This document shows, piece after piece, positions 46,555 to 55,966 of a stretch of DNA of 64,000 nucleotides; position 1 is the stretch's first letter; every line of letters begins with the position of its first letter. The notes below the pieces were generated by a model that was given only the letters and a program-made list of their open reading frames with translations, did no database searches and was not told the DNA's origin. The stretch is taken from assembly GCF_040654195.1 (NCBI RefSeq), contig NZ_JBFAHM010000006.1, forward strand, positions 459,284-523,283. Direction: 5' to 3'. The stretch is from Hamadaea sp013361475. GTDB taxonomy: Bacteria; Actinomycetota; Actinomycetes; Mycobacteriales; Micromonosporaceae. The translations under genes and the position numbers were made by a program.

Positions 46555-46571
46555 GTTGCCGATTCGGCAAC
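46555..46571. promoter_or_regulatory. Palindrome GTTGCCGATTCGGCAAC, candidate operator
   Basis: 17-bp inverted repeat 41 bp upstream of the methyltransferase start, followed two bases later by CTCAC-CTTCA-GTGAG (46573-46588 region). Size and place fit an ArsR/TetR-type operator; no regulator gene is adjacent. Confidence 0.4.
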
Positions 46572-46679
46572 ACTCACCTTCAGTGAGCATTTCGGTCTAG
46601 TCCACAATGCGTACGAATGCGTTGACGGATGCTGTTCTCGGCATTACGGTCGTGTCCTAAAACCACAAAGGAGGGACGC

Positions 46680-48644
46680 ATGAGGCGTACGTTGGCGATC
46701 TTGCTGCTCGCCGGCCTGGTGGTCGCGCCCGGGCAGGCGGCTGCGGCCGCCTCGGCCTGCGATCCGCCGGGATACCAGACGTTCGGACCGGCCTCGGTCA
46801 CCGGCGCGATCGTCGGCGCCGCCGTGCACGACGGGCACGCGTACGTGGTGACCCGGGGTTTGAAACCGCCGATCGTCGCCGACATCGACCTCGCCACCCG
46901 GACGGTGGTACGCCAGTCGCCGATCCCGGACGGGCCGGCGACCGGCGAACCCGAGGGCGCCTGGGCGACGACCGTCTCCGGCGGGCAGCTCTACATCGGC
47001 GCCTATCCGGTGCCCGACCTCTACCGGATGGACCTGACGACCGGGGTCGTGACCCGGCTCTTCTCCTTGGGCGTCAACGGCGGCTTCATCTGGAGTCTGA
47101 CGACCGCGCCCGACGGCAAGGTGTACGCCGGAACCTATCCCGACGGCAAGGTCTGGGAGTACGACCCGGCCACCGGAGCCGCGCCCCGGAACTTCGGCGT
47201 CCTGGCGACGGGTGAGCGCTACGTCCGGGCCGTCGCGGCCGACTCCGCCAGCGTGTACGCCGGGCTCCTCGACAAGCACAAGCTGGTGGCGATCGACCGG
47301 GCGACCGGCGTGTCCCGGGTGCTCGCCGACGCCGGCACCGGATTCGGCGCGGTCGCGGTCGCCGGGGACCGCGTCCTCGGCGCCAGCGGCACCGTGCTCG
47401 TCGATGTGCGTACCGACGGAAGCGACCTGAAGACGACGGACCTGGCGGCGCTGGGCCTGGACTCGATCGACTCGATCGCGATGGACGGCGACGGGAGCGC
47501 GGTGGTCTCCACCCGCCCGAACGGCGTGATCTATCGTTACCGCGCCGGCGCTCTGACCCCGATGGGCACACCGCGGCTCGGCGAGGAGACGCGGCTGCTG
47601 GTCCCCTCCCCCGGTACGCTCACCGGCTTCTCCGGCAGCGGCGGCTTCTGGACGATGGATCCGGCCACCGGCACGACCGAGTTCACCGACCTGATCGCGG
47701 CGGGGCTGACGCCCGGCTCCGAACGGCCGCAGTCGATCCTCCTGCAGCCGAACAAGTACCTGTACGTCGGCGGCCACTTCTCCATCACCGTGCGCGACCT
47801 GCAGACCGGGTCGAAGCGGCGGGTGTGGGTGCCCGGTGAGCCCAAGGCGCTGGCCCGTCGCGGCAACGAACTGTTCGCGGCGATCTACCCGAGCGGGCAG
47901 ATCATCGCACTCGACCCGCGCGACGACTCGATCCGGAGCCTCGGTTACCTCGGCAACGGGCAGAAGCGGCCCTGGGACCTGGAGTACGACCCGGTCACCG
48001 ACAAGCTGCTGGTGGCCTCCGCGCCATTGGGCGCCGATCTGCAGGGTGCGCTGTCCATCGTGGACCCCGACACCGGCGAGAAGCAGGTCTACAAGAACGT
48101 GATCCCGGACGAGAGCCTCTACAGCCTGACCGTCGACTCCGCGGCCGGGATCGTCTACCTCGGCGGCGACGTGCTCGGCGGCGGCGGTACGCCGGCCACG
48201 AAGACGGCCGCCTCGGTGGCCGCCTTCGACCTGAACACGCGACGGGTTCTCTGGCAGGTCGACCCGGTGGCCGGCTACAAGACCCTGCAGGACGTCAAGG
48301 TCTACCACGGTGTGCTGTACGGCGTGTACAAGCGCACGACCAGCTGGTTCGCGATGGATCTGGCCACCCGGACGCTGCTCGGATCGGGCCCGCTGACCAC
48401 GTACGGCGAGATCGAGGTGCATCGCGGCCGGGTCTTCGCCAGCAGCTTCAACGCTCAGGGCGCGGGCGAGGTGCACCTGCTCGGGACGACCTCCGCCACC
48501 AAGCTCGCCAGCGGGCTCGGGATGGAGTGGTACACGAATCCCCAGCTCGCCTTCGAGCCCGGGTCGTGGGACGCCTGGACGCTCGTCGGGCGCGACCTGG
48601 CTCGCGTACGCCTCGACCCGGGCTGCCCCGCCCTGGTTGTTTGA
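46680..48644 (+). CDS. Secreted multi-blade beta-propeller protein, unknown function
   Basis: 654 residues, GGAGGG before the ATG. Signal peptide 'MRRTLAILLLAGLVVAPGQA', then repeated propeller blades ('TTAPDGKVYAGTYPDGKVWEYDP', 'DLEYDPVTDKLLVASAP', 'SLTVDSAAGIVYLGGDV'), probably two propellers. No enzyme motif. Similar actinobacterial proteins are found beside polysaccharide genes. The TGA stop lies in a family B repeat. It may belong with the sugar operon that follows, but has its own start region. Confidence 0.8.
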   Translation: MRRTLAILLLAGLVVAPGQAAAAASACDPPGYQTFGPASVTGAIVGAAVHDGHAYVVTRGLKPPIVADIDLATRTVVRQSPIPDGPATGEPEGAWATTVSGGQLYIGAYPVPDLYRMDLTTGVVTRLFSLGVNGGFIWSLTTAPDGKVYAGTYPDGKVWEYDPATGAAPRNFGVLATGERYVRAVAADSASVYAGLLDKHKLVAIDRATGVSRVLADAGTGFGAVAVAGDRVLGASGTVLVDVRTDGSDLKTTDLAALGLDSIDSIAMDGDGSAVVSTRPNGVIYRYRAGALTPMGTPRLGEETRLLVPSPGTLTGFSGSGGFWTMDPATGTTEFTDLIAAGLTPGSERPQSILLQPNKYLYVGGHFSITVRDLQTGSKRRVWVPGEPKALARRGNELFAAIYPSGQIIALDPRDDSIRSLGYLGNGQKRPWDLEYDPVTDKLLVASAPLGADLQGALSIVDPDTGEKQVYKNVIPDESLYSLTVDSAAGIVYLGGDVLGGGGTPATKTAASVAAFDLNTRRVLWQVDPVAGYKTLQDVKVYHGVLYGVYKRTTSWFAMDLATRTLLGSGPLTTYGEIEVHRGRVFASSFNAQGAGEVHLLGTTSATKLASGLGMEWYTNPQLAFEPGSWDAWTLVGRDLARVRLDPGCPALVV

Positions 48645-48714
48645 TCATTGCGCCAGCCACGCTGTTTCGCGGGACAAATCGCTCGCTGAAACAACGTGGC
48701 TGGCGCGATGATCA
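48642..48714. repeat. Family B inverted repeat, copy 2
   Basis: Arms starting TGATCATTGCGCCAGCCACG (48642-48667) and ending TGGCGCGATGATCA (48689-48714), 26 bp with two G-T-type mismatches. The first three bases are the stop codon of the propeller gene. Confidence 0.9.
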
Positions 48715-48793
48715 CCGAACATGGCAGCGGTGAGGCGGGCCGATATCGAGCGACGTCAGCCGTGACGAGAGGTGCGGACAGTTAGGGGCTAGA

Positions 48794-48810
48794 TTCGGAC
48801 CGGACCGTAA
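48794..48810. promoter_or_regulatory. Candidate operator of the sugar regulon, site 1
   Basis: TTCGGACCGGACCGTAA; its complement TTACGGTCCGGTCCGAA aligns with sites at 53754 and 57222. It lies 37 bp before the binding-protein gene. Confidence 0.65.
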
Positions 48811-48846
48811 GTTAGAGTGCCTCCACACCACCCGAGAGGACGCGAC

Positions 48847-50085
48847 ATGCAACTTCGCAAGGCTGTGTCGGCCGTCGCCGTCGCATCGTTGACGGCGCTG
48901 CTGGCCGCGTGCGGCGGCGGAGGCGACTCCGGCGACGACAAGGCCACGGTCACCATGTGGATCTACCCGGTCGTCGTCGACGAGACCCAGCACCGCGCGT
49001 ACTGGTCGCAGACGGTCGACGCGTTCAAGGCGCAGAACCCCAACATCGACGTCAAGGTCGAGATCTTCCCGTGGGCCAACCGCGACGAGGCGCTCACCAC
49101 GGCGATCGCCGGGAACAAGGGTCCCGACGTCGTCTACCTGATCCCCGACCAGATCCCCAAGTACGCCACCGCGATCGAGCCGATGGACTCCCACCTCGAC
49201 GCCGCGGCCAAGTCCGACTACCTCGAAAACGTGGTCAAGTCGGTCACCCTGGACAACAAGCTCATGGGCGCGCCGATCCTCACCTCGGCGTTGTCGTTGC
49301 TCTGCAACAAGAAGGTGTTCGCGGCGGCCGGGCAGACGGCGTACCCGAAGACCTGGGACGACGTGAAGGCGATGGCCCCGGCGTTCAAGGCCAAGGGCTA
49401 CGACATGATCTCCTACGACGGCGACGTGAAGACCACGCTGAACGTGACGTTCTACCCGTTGCTCTGGCAGGCCGGCGGGGACGTCTTCGCCGCCGACGGC
49501 AAGTCGGTCGCCTTCGACCAGGCGCCCGGCGTACAGGCCCTCACCTTCCTGAAGGACCTGGTCGACGGCGGATACATCAACAAGGGCCCGATCACCACCA
49601 CTCCGGCGATCGAGCAGAGCCGGCTGGCCCAGAACAAGGTGGCCTGCTCCTGGAGCGTCACCCCGGCCGACCTCACGAAGTTCTGGGGCAAGGACAACAT
49701 CCAGGTGCTGCCGCCGCTGACCAACGCCAAGCAGGTCACCTACGGCACCGTGGGTTCGCTGGTGATGCTGAAGGGCTCGAAGAACAAGACGGCCGCCGCC
49801 AAGTGGGTTAACTTCGCCACCTCCGCGGCCAACGTCAAGACGTACGACACGGCCTCCGGTTTCTTCTCGCCGATCAAGTCCACCGGCGCGCTGTACGCCA
49901 GTGACCCGGTGCTCGCCGAGGCCGAGAAGAACACCCAGTACGCCACGGTCGGCCCGCTGCAGGTCAAGTCGCGGGACGTGATGGGCGTGCTGGCCCCGGA
50001 GATCCAGGCCGCGCTGCTGGGCCAGAAGACTCCGGAGCAGGCGCTCAAGGACGCGGCGAAGGCCGCCAACGCGATGCTGGGCTAA
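48847..50085 (+). CDS. Sugar ABC transporter substrate-binding lipoprotein
   Basis: 412 residues from ATG 48847 (GAGAGGA upstream). Lipobox 'LLAAC' at residues 18-22, then a Gly/Asp-rich linker and an extracellular solute-binding family 1 domain ('VTMWIYPVVVDETQHRAYW', 'GPDVVYLIPDQIPKYA', 'PKTWDDVKAMAPAF'). It delivers a sugar or sugar derivative to the two permeases that follow. First gene of the regulon at 48847-60808. Ligand unknown. Confidence 0.93.
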   Translation: MQLRKAVSAVAVASLTALLAACGGGGDSGDDKATVTMWIYPVVVDETQHRAYWSQTVDAFKAQNPNIDVKVEIFPWANRDEALTTAIAGNKGPDVVYLIPDQIPKYATAIEPMDSHLDAAAKSDYLENVVKSVTLDNKLMGAPILTSALSLLCNKKVFAAAGQTAYPKTWDDVKAMAPAFKAKGYDMISYDGDVKTTLNVTFYPLLWQAGGDVFAADGKSVAFDQAPGVQALTFLKDLVDGGYINKGPITTTPAIEQSRLAQNKVACSWSVTPADLTKFWGKDNIQVLPPLTNAKQVTYGTVGSLVMLKGSKNKTAAAKWVNFATSAANVKTYDTASGFFSPIKSTGALYASDPVLAEAEKNTQYATVGPLQVKSRDVMGVLAPEIQAALLGQKTPEQALKDAAKAANAMLG

Positions 50086-50089
50086 CCGG

Positions 50090-51022
50090 ATGACCACCAC
50101 CGCCTCGGCGCGCGAGCGTGCCGCGACGAACCCCGCCCCGGCGCGCAAGCGCGCCGGGGCACGGTTCTTGCGGCCCGAGGCACGCAACGGCCTGTTGCTC
50201 GTGCTGCCCTGCTTCCTGTTGTTCGTGCTCTTCCGGTTCGGCCCGGCGATCGCCGGGGGCATTCTGAGCTTCACCGACTACACCATCGGCGGCGAGACCG
50301 AGTGGACCGGCCTGGCCAACTTCGAGCGTCTCGTCCACGACGACCGGTTCTGGGACTCGTTGCGGGTCACCGTCGTCTACTCGTTGCTCGCCGTGCCCGG
50401 GTCGATCATCGTCTCCGTCGCGATGGCGATGCTGGTCCGCCGGACCTTCCGGGGCGTACGCCTGTTCCGGTCGATCTTCTTCCTGCCGGTGGTCACCAGC
50501 CTGGTCCTCGCCGGCATCATCTTCACCTGGATCTTCAGCGAGGACGGCCCGTGGTCGTCGCTGCTGCGGGCGGTCGGCTTCGAGGGCGGCTCGTGGCTGG
50601 CCGACAGCGTCCTCGTGTTGCCCGCCCTGGTCGTGGTCAGCATCTGGACGAGATTCGGCTACGGCATGCTGATCGTCCTGGCCCGGCTGCAGGACATCCC
50701 CCGCGAGTTGGAGGAGGCCGCGCACGTCGACGGGGCGGGCCCCTGGCAGACCTTCCGGCACATCATCCTGCCGCAGCTCAAGCCGGCCTTGTTCTTCCTG
50801 GGAGTGCTGGAGACCACGGTCGCCTTCCAGGCGTTCGACACGATCTGGGTGATGACCGGCGGCGGCCCCGGCCGAGCCAGCCGGACCCTGGTCATCGAGC
50901 TGTACGACCAGGGCTTCCGCAACTTCGACCAGGACTACGCGGCGACCATCGGGGTGGCGCTGTTCGTGATGACCCTCGTCGTCGCGCTGATCCAACGCCT
51001 GATCATGGGGAGGGACAAGTGA
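50090..51022 (+). CDS. Sugar ABC transporter permease 1
   Basis: 310 residues, MalF type without large periplasmic loop. Basic cytosolic head, six membrane helices, and the EAA loop 'EEAAHVDGAGPWQTFRHIILP' that docks the ATPase. It starts 4 bp after the binding-protein stop and ends in a GTGA overlap with permease 2. No ATPase gene is in the operon. Confidence 0.95.
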   Translation: MTTTASARERAATNPAPARKRAGARFLRPEARNGLLLVLPCFLLFVLFRFGPAIAGGILSFTDYTIGGETEWTGLANFERLVHDDRFWDSLRVTVVYSLLAVPGSIIVSVAMAMLVRRTFRGVRLFRSIFFLPVVTSLVLAGIIFTWIFSEDGPWSSLLRAVGFEGGSWLADSVLVLPALVVVSIWTRFGYGMLIVLARLQDIPRELEEAAHVDGAGPWQTFRHIILPQLKPALFFLGVLETTVAFQAFDTIWVMTGGGPGRASRTLVIELYDQGFRNFDQDYAATIGVALFVMTLVVALIQRLIMGRDK

Positions 51023-51822
51023 AGCGGGCCGCCCGAGCCGTCGTCCTGTTCGTCGCGGCCGTCGTGACGCTGTTCCCGTTCTACGCGATGCTCGTCCTGT
51101 CGTTCAAGCCGATCGGCCCGGTGACGCTGCCGGGCAGCCTGCTCCCGGGCGGGCTGTCGCTGGAGGCGTACGAGCAGGTCCTGGGCACGGCGAGTCTGGC
51201 GCGCTGGCTGCTCAACACCGCCGTGTACGCCGTCTTCTCGGTCGTCGGCGTCCTCGCGTTGTCGATGCTCGCCGGGTACGCCTTCGCGAAGAAGCGCTTC
51301 CCCGGCAAGGAGACCATGTTCTGGTCCTTCGTCGCGATGCTGATGGTGCCGTATCACGTGACCCTGATCCCGCTGTTCATCCTGATCGCGGACTGGGGCG
51401 GGGTCGACACCTACTGGGGTCTGATCATCCCGACGCTGGCCAACGCCCAAGCCGTCTTCCTGATGCGCCAGTTCATCAGCACGCTGCCCGACGAACTGTT
51501 CGAGGCGGCCCGCCTCGACGGCTGCGGCGAGCTGCGCATCCTGTGGTCGCTGGTGTTGCCGCTGACCAAGCCCATCCTGGCCACCCTGGGCGTGTTCGTC
51601 TTCCTGTGGCACTGGAACGACTATCTGTGGCCGCTGGTGATCGGGCAGAGCGAGGAGATGCGTACGCTCACCGTCGGCATCGCCTCGTTGCAGGCCGAGC
51701 GGGTGCCGCTGAACGTCGTCATGGCCGGGTCGGTGGTCGCGTTCGTGCCGATCTTCATGGCGTACCTGATCGGGCAGCGGTATTTCGTCGAGGGCGTCAC
51801 GACCACCGGTATGAAGGGATGA
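51019..51822 (+). CDS. Sugar ABC transporter permease 2
   Basis: 267 residues, MalG type. GTG start overlapping the previous stop. Six helices and EAA loop 'FEAARLDGCGELRILWSLVLP'. Its stop overlaps the next ATG (ATGA). The missing ATPase points to a shared MsiK-like protein encoded elsewhere, the rule in actinomycetes. Confidence 0.95.
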   Translation: MKRAARAVVLFVAAVVTLFPFYAMLVLSFKPIGPVTLPGSLLPGGLSLEAYEQVLGTASLARWLLNTAVYAVFSVVGVLALSMLAGYAFAKKRFPGKETMFWSFVAMLMVPYHVTLIPLFILIADWGGVDTYWGLIIPTLANAQAVFLMRQFISTLPDELFEAARLDGCGELRILWSLVLPLTKPILATLGVFVFLWHWNDYLWPLVIGQSEEMRTLTVGIASLQAERVPLNVVMAGSVVAFVPIFMAYLIGQRYFVEGVTTTGMKG

Positions 51823-52775
51823 TCGCCGTCGACGTCCCACCGGGGCTGCGGGAACTCTTCTTCCCCGGCGACCTGTGGGCTCGGCTGTCGGCCCTCGGGC
51901 CGCTCACGGACCGGCTCACGGCGGACACGACGGTCGCGGTGACGAGCTGGGACAGCGCGCCGATAGACGCCGAGACCCTGCGGAAGGCGCCGAGACTCGG
52001 CCTGGTCGCGCACACCGGCGCGACCCTGCGTCCATATGCGACGGACGTGGCCTGGGACCACGGCGTGCGCTTCACCCAGGCCGGGGCCGCGATGGCCCAT
52101 GCCGTCGCGGAGCAGGCGCTCGCGCTCACCCTGGCGCTGTTGCACCGCGTCCACCGATTCGACCACGCCCTGCGTACCGGGGTCGCCTGGGAGGCGGCCA
52201 AGCAGGCACCGCCCCGCCGCGAGCTGCGGGACTGCCCGGTGGGCGTGATCGGAGCGTCGCGCACCGGCCGGGCCTACATCCGGCTGGTGCGCGCGCTCGG
52301 GGCCCAGGTTTCGGTCACCGACCCGTACCTCGGCCCGGAAGAGGCCGCCGAGCTTGGCGTACAAGTGGTTCCGCTGGACGAGTTGCTGGCCGGCTCGCGG
52401 GTGGTCGCGCTTCACGCGCCCGTGCTGCCCGAGACCCGCGGCCTGCTCGGCGCCCGCGAGCTGTCCCGGCTCCAGCCGGGCGCGGCGCTGGTCAACACGG
52501 CCCGCTCGGCCTTGGTGGACATGCCGGCCCTCTATCAGCTGGTACGCACAGAGCACGTGGACGCGGCGCTGGACGTCTTCGACGAGGAGCCCCTGCCGGT
52601 CGACCATCCGCTGCGCGCGCTGCCGAACGTCCTCCTGACGCCGCACGAGGCCGGGGGCACCCTGGAGGCGCGACGTCGGGCGGGTGAGATCGTGATCGCG
52701 GAGATAACCCGCTTCCTCGGTGGCCGGGTGCTGGAGCACGAGGTCACCACGGCGGCCATGGCCCGGATGGGGTGA
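51819..52775 (+). CDS. D-2-hydroxyacid dehydrogenase family protein
   Basis: 318 residues. NAD-binding domain 'GVIGASRTGRAYIRLVRALG', 'VVALHAPVLPETRGLLG', 'ALVNTARSALVD', 'DVFDEEPLPVDHPL' and catalytic 'LTPHEAGGT'. The usual GxGxxG is GASRTG, a variant. ATGA overlap with permease 2. It probably oxidises or reduces a sugar-acid intermediate. Confidence 0.9.
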   Translation: MIAVDVPPGLRELFFPGDLWARLSALGPLTDRLTADTTVAVTSWDSAPIDAETLRKAPRLGLVAHTGATLRPYATDVAWDHGVRFTQAGAAMAHAVAEQALALTLALLHRVHRFDHALRTGVAWEAAKQAPPRRELRDCPVGVIGASRTGRAYIRLVRALGAQVSVTDPYLGPEEAAELGVQVVPLDELLAGSRVVALHAPVLPETRGLLGARELSRLQPGAALVNTARSALVDMPALYQLVRTEHVDAALDVFDEEPLPVDHPLRALPNVLLTPHEAGGTLEARRRAGEIVIAEITRFLGGRVLEHEVTTAAMARMG

Positions 52776-52798
52776 TCGACCAGTTCGGGCGCGGCAGG

Positions 52799-52804
52799 TA
52801 GCGT
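52799..52804 (+). promoter_or_regulatory. -10 element TAGCGT of a leaderless Gfo/Idh/MocA transcript
   Basis: TAGCGT, six bases, GTG 52811: an internal promoter of the operon. Confidence 0.5.
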
Positions 52805-52810
52805 CGCATC

Positions 52811-53713
52811 GTGATCGCTCTCGCCGGGCTGGCCACCAGCCACCCCTACACCGACGCCCGTACGCTCGCCGCCCAGTCGGCGCTGGCGGTGTGGGAGCCC
52901 GACGCCGGGCGGCTGGCCCGGTTCCGGGCGGAGCATCCCGACGCCGAGGTCTTCGACGACCTGACCGCGTTGCTGGACGCGAAGCCGGACGGGGTGGTGC
53001 TGACGGTGCCCACACCGCAGGTCGCCCCGGCGTTGGCCGCGATCCTCGACCGGGATCTGCCCTGTTTCGTGAACAAGCCCGCCGCGGCGACGGCCGAGCA
53101 GCTGGCCGCGTTGGACCCGGTCGTCTCGCGCTCGCCGCACCGAGTGCTGTCCAGTTCGGTCCTGCGGTTCGCGCCCACGTTCGAGGAGTTCCGGGCCCGT
53201 CACGCCGCCGACCCCGCCGAGATTCTGGCGGTACGGGCCACGGTCCGGCATTCGGTCCGACCGTGGGCCGAAGGCCTCAATCCCTGGCAGGACGACCCGT
53301 CGGCGGGCGGCGGAACCCTGGTGACGATGGGCATCCACGGCGTGGAACTGCTCGTCGCGCTGCTCGGCCCGGAGGTCGCCGTGGCCGGGGCGGTTTCGGC
53401 CATCCGCCGGTTTCCGACGCTGCGGTCGGAGGACACCGGGATCATCGCGCTCGGCTGGGCCGGCGGCCCGATCGGGACGGTCGAGATTCTCGGGGCGACC
53501 GACGACGAGGCGTACGCCGTCACGGCGGAGACCGCCGACGGCACCCACTCCGTGACCTTGACCAGCGGCGACGATCCGGAGACGGCCCTGGGCTACCGGG
53601 GCACGATCGCGGCGTTCCTCGGCATGGTCGCGGGCGAGCCGAGCCCGGTGCGCTGGACCGAAACCCGGGCGGTGCTGTCCGTCCTGGCGGCCGCTCGCGC
53701 GATGACCCGGTAG
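52811..53713 (+). CDS. Gfo/Idh/MocA-family oxidoreductase
   Basis: 300 residues, GTG start. Short Rossmann head ('IALAGLATSHPYTDARTLA', lacking the usual GxG.G.H pattern), 'CFVNKPAAATAEQL' with the K-P motif of the family (normally EKP; here NKP), and 'GGTLVTMGIHGVELLVALLG' with the catalytic-region His. It likely oxidises a ring hydroxyl of a sugar or cyclitol. The 35-bp gap before it holds an apparent internal promoter. Confidence 0.87.
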   Translation: MIALAGLATSHPYTDARTLAAQSALAVWEPDAGRLARFRAEHPDAEVFDDLTALLDAKPDGVVLTVPTPQVAPALAAILDRDLPCFVNKPAAATAEQLAALDPVVSRSPHRVLSSSVLRFAPTFEEFRARHAADPAEILAVRATVRHSVRPWAEGLNPWQDDPSAGGGTLVTMGIHGVELLVALLGPEVAVAGAVSAIRRFPTLRSEDTGIIALGWAGGPIGTVEILGATDDEAYAVTAETADGTHSVTLTSGDDPETALGYRGTIAAFLGMVAGEPSPVRWTETRAVLSVLAAARAMTR

Positions 53714-53753
53714 GAAACCTTCCGGCCCCATTGACGCCGCCCGCACCCGGAGG

Positions 53754-53770
53754 TTACGGTCAGGACCGTT
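53754..53770. promoter_or_regulatory. Candidate operator of the sugar regulon, site 2
   Basis: TTACGGTCAGGACCGTT, the most symmetrical copy (ACGGTC-AG-GACCGT). Between the Gfo/Idh/MocA and epimerase genes. Confidence 0.7.
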
Positions 53771-53777
53771 AATCGGC

Positions 53778-53838
53778 GCTGGATCAGGGTTCCCGGTCGA
53801 ATCTTGGAGCAAGATTCGACACAGAACCCTGATCCAGC
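53778..53838. repeat. Family A inverted repeat, copy 4
   Basis: 61 bp, arms GCTGGATCAGGGTTC / GAACCCTGATCCAGC with inner CGAATCTTG/CAAGATTCG. It sits between operator site 2 and the epimerase gene, i.e. inside the leader of an expected transcript. Confidence 0.9.
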
Positions 53839-53855
53839 GGGATGAGGGGAGCGGC

Positions 53856-54872
53856 ATGCGATCGCTGACGGAACTCGAGGAACGGCTGTCGCGGCCGCGT
53901 GACGCGCTCGTGGAGGACCTGCGCAAGCTCGACGGCGACCTCCTGATCCTCGGTGCGGGCGGCAAACTCGGCCCGAGTCTGGTCCGGCTGGCCCTCCGGG
54001 GTGTCGCCGCCGCCAGCACGGGCGCACGGGTGATCGCGGTGTCCCGCTTCTCCGAGCCGGGCCTCGCCGACACGCTGCGGTCCGAAGGCGCGGAGGTCAT
54101 CCCGGCCGACGTCGCCGACGACGCGGCTCTCGCCGCGCTGCCGGACGCCGCCAACGTCGTCTACCTCGTCGGCGCGAAGTTCGGGACCTCCGGACGCGAA
54201 CACGCCACCTGGGCCACGAACGCGTACCTGCCGGGGCGGGTCGCCCAGCGCTATGCCGGATCGCGGCTCGTCGCGCTGTCCACCGGCAACGTCTACCCGC
54301 TCGTCCCGGTCACCTCCGGCGGCTGCACAGAGGACACTCCGGTCGACCCCGTCGGCGAGTATGCGATGTCCTGCCTCGGCCGCGAACGCGTACTGACGCA
54401 CTTCGCGCACGAGCACGGTACGCCGACGGCGTTGATCCGGCTCAACTACGCCGTCGAGATGCGATACGGCGTACTGGTGGACATCGCGCGGGCGGTGCAC
54501 GCCGGTGAGCCCGTCGACCTGACGACCGGGCAGGCCAACATCGTCTGGCAGGGATACGCCAACGAGGTGACGCTGCGGGCGCTGCACCACACGGGAGTGC
54601 CGCCGTTCGTGCTGAACGTGACCGGGCCGGAGACGGTCTCGGTCCGCCAGGCCGCCCTCGACCTCGGTACGCGCCTCGGCCGGGAGCCTCGGTTCACGGG
54701 GACCGAGGCCCCCACGGCGCTGCTGTCGAACGCCCAACGGTGCCACGGCCTGTTCGGCTACCCCGACGTGCCCCTAGCCGAGTTGCTCGACCACATCGCG
54801 GAGTGGGTCTCCCTAGGTCTGCCGCTGCTCGGCAAGCCGACCCATTTCCAGACGCGCGACGGCAAGTTCTGA
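53856..54872 (+). CDS. NAD-dependent epimerase/dehydratase family protein
   Basis: 338 residues, GGGGAG before the ATG. 'DLLILGAGGKLGPSLVRLAL' Rossmann motif after a 25-residue helical head, 'VALSTGNVYPLV' and later 'RLNYAVEMRYGVLVDIA'. The usual YxxxK is not obvious ('GEYAMSCLGRE' instead), so it may not be a classical epimerase. Second transcription unit of the regulon, with an operator upstream. Confidence 0.85.
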   Translation: MRSLTELEERLSRPRDALVEDLRKLDGDLLILGAGGKLGPSLVRLALRGVAAASTGARVIAVSRFSEPGLADTLRSEGAEVIPADVADDAALAALPDAANVVYLVGAKFGTSGREHATWATNAYLPGRVAQRYAGSRLVALSTGNVYPLVPVTSGGCTEDTPVDPVGEYAMSCLGRERVLTHFAHEHGTPTALIRLNYAVEMRYGVLVDIARAVHAGEPVDLTTGQANIVWQGYANEVTLRALHHTGVPPFVLNVTGPETVSVRQAALDLGTRLGREPRFTGTEAPTALLSNAQRCHGLFGYPDVPLAELLDHIAEWVSLGLPLLGKPTHFQTRDGKF

Positions 54873-54889
54873 CCACGAACGGGGAACAA

Positions 54890-55966
54890 GTGCTCACCTC
54901 CCAGACCTCCAGCGCGCCCTCGGACGCCCCCTCCACGGCTCTTGAGGCGTTCCGGCGCGGCTGCGTCATCCCGGCTCACCCGCTGGCTCTCGACGAACGG
55001 CGTACGCTCGACGAACGCCGCCAGCGGGCGCTCACCCGCTACTACCTCGACGCCGGAGCGGGCGGGCTGGCGGTCGGCGTGCACACGACGCAGTTCGCCA
55101 TCCACGATCCGGCGGTCGGGCTGCTGTCGCCGGTGCTGGAACTGGCGGCCGAGACGGCGAGGGGATCCAGCCGCGAGGTCGTCCTCATCGCGGGCGCGTG
55201 CGGCCCGACCGCACAGGCGGTCGCCGAGGCCGAACTGGCCGCCTCGCTCGGCTACCACCTCGTGCTGCTCTCCCCCACGCCCGACCTGGACGAGGATCAG
55301 CTCATCGAGCGCGCCCGCGCGGTCGGCGAAGTCCTGCCCGTCGTCGGCTTCTACCTTCAGCCGGCCGTCGGCGGGCGCACACTCTCGCGGGACTACTGGA
55401 CGCGGCTGGCCGCGCTGGACTCGGTCGCCGGGATCAAGGTCGCGCCGTTCGACCGTTACCGCACCCTCGACGTGCTGCACGGCGTGGTGCGCGCGGGTCG
55501 CATCGGCGACCTGGCCCTCTACACCGGCAACGACGACCACATCCTCGCGGACCTGATCACCCCGCACCGCGTACGCGTGGACGGCCGGTCGGTGCAGGTG
55601 GAGTTCGTCGGCGGCCTGCTCGGGCAGTGGGCCGTCTGGGTGCACCGCGCCGTCGAGCTGCTGGCCGACGCCCGGGCCGCCCGGCACGGCGACGACGTGG
55701 CGCTACGCCGCCTGCTGAGCCTCGACGGGCACCTCACCGACGCCAACGCCGCCATCTTCGACGCCGCCCACGGTTTCCACGGCTGCATCCCCGGCATCCA
55801 CGAGATCCTGCGCCGTCAGGGTCTGCTGGCCGGGCGCTGGTGTCTCGACCCCGCCGAGGACCTCTCCCCCGGCCAGCTCGCCGAGATCGATCGGATCTGG
55901 ACGGCGTACCCGCATCTGAACGACGACGAGTTCGTCGCCGCGAACCTGGACCGATGGCTCGCCTAG
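54890..55966 (+). CDS. Dihydrodipicolinate synthase/N-acetylneuraminate lyase family protein 1
   Basis: 358 residues, GTG at 54890 with GGGGAA upstream. Class I aldolase TIM barrel with Schiff-base lysine K183 in 'VAGIKVAPFDRY', plus a C-terminal extension. Probably cleaves or dehydrates a 2-keto sugar acid. It overlaps the convergent regulator gene by 4 bp at the 3' end. Confidence 0.88.
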   Translation: MLTSQTSSAPSDAPSTALEAFRRGCVIPAHPLALDERRTLDERRQRALTRYYLDAGAGGLAVGVHTTQFAIHDPAVGLLSPVLELAAETARGSSREVVLIAGACGPTAQAVAEAELAASLGYHLVLLSPTPDLDEDQLIERARAVGEVLPVVGFYLQPAVGGRTLSRDYWTRLAALDSVAGIKVAPFDRYRTLDVLHGVVRAGRIGDLALYTGNDDHILADLITPHRVRVDGRSVQVEFVGGLLGQWAVWVHRAVELLADARAARHGDDVALRRLLSLDGHLTDANAAIFDAAHGFHGCIPGIHEILRRQGLLAGRWCLDPAEDLSPGQLAEIDRIWTAYPHLNDDEFVAANLDRWLA

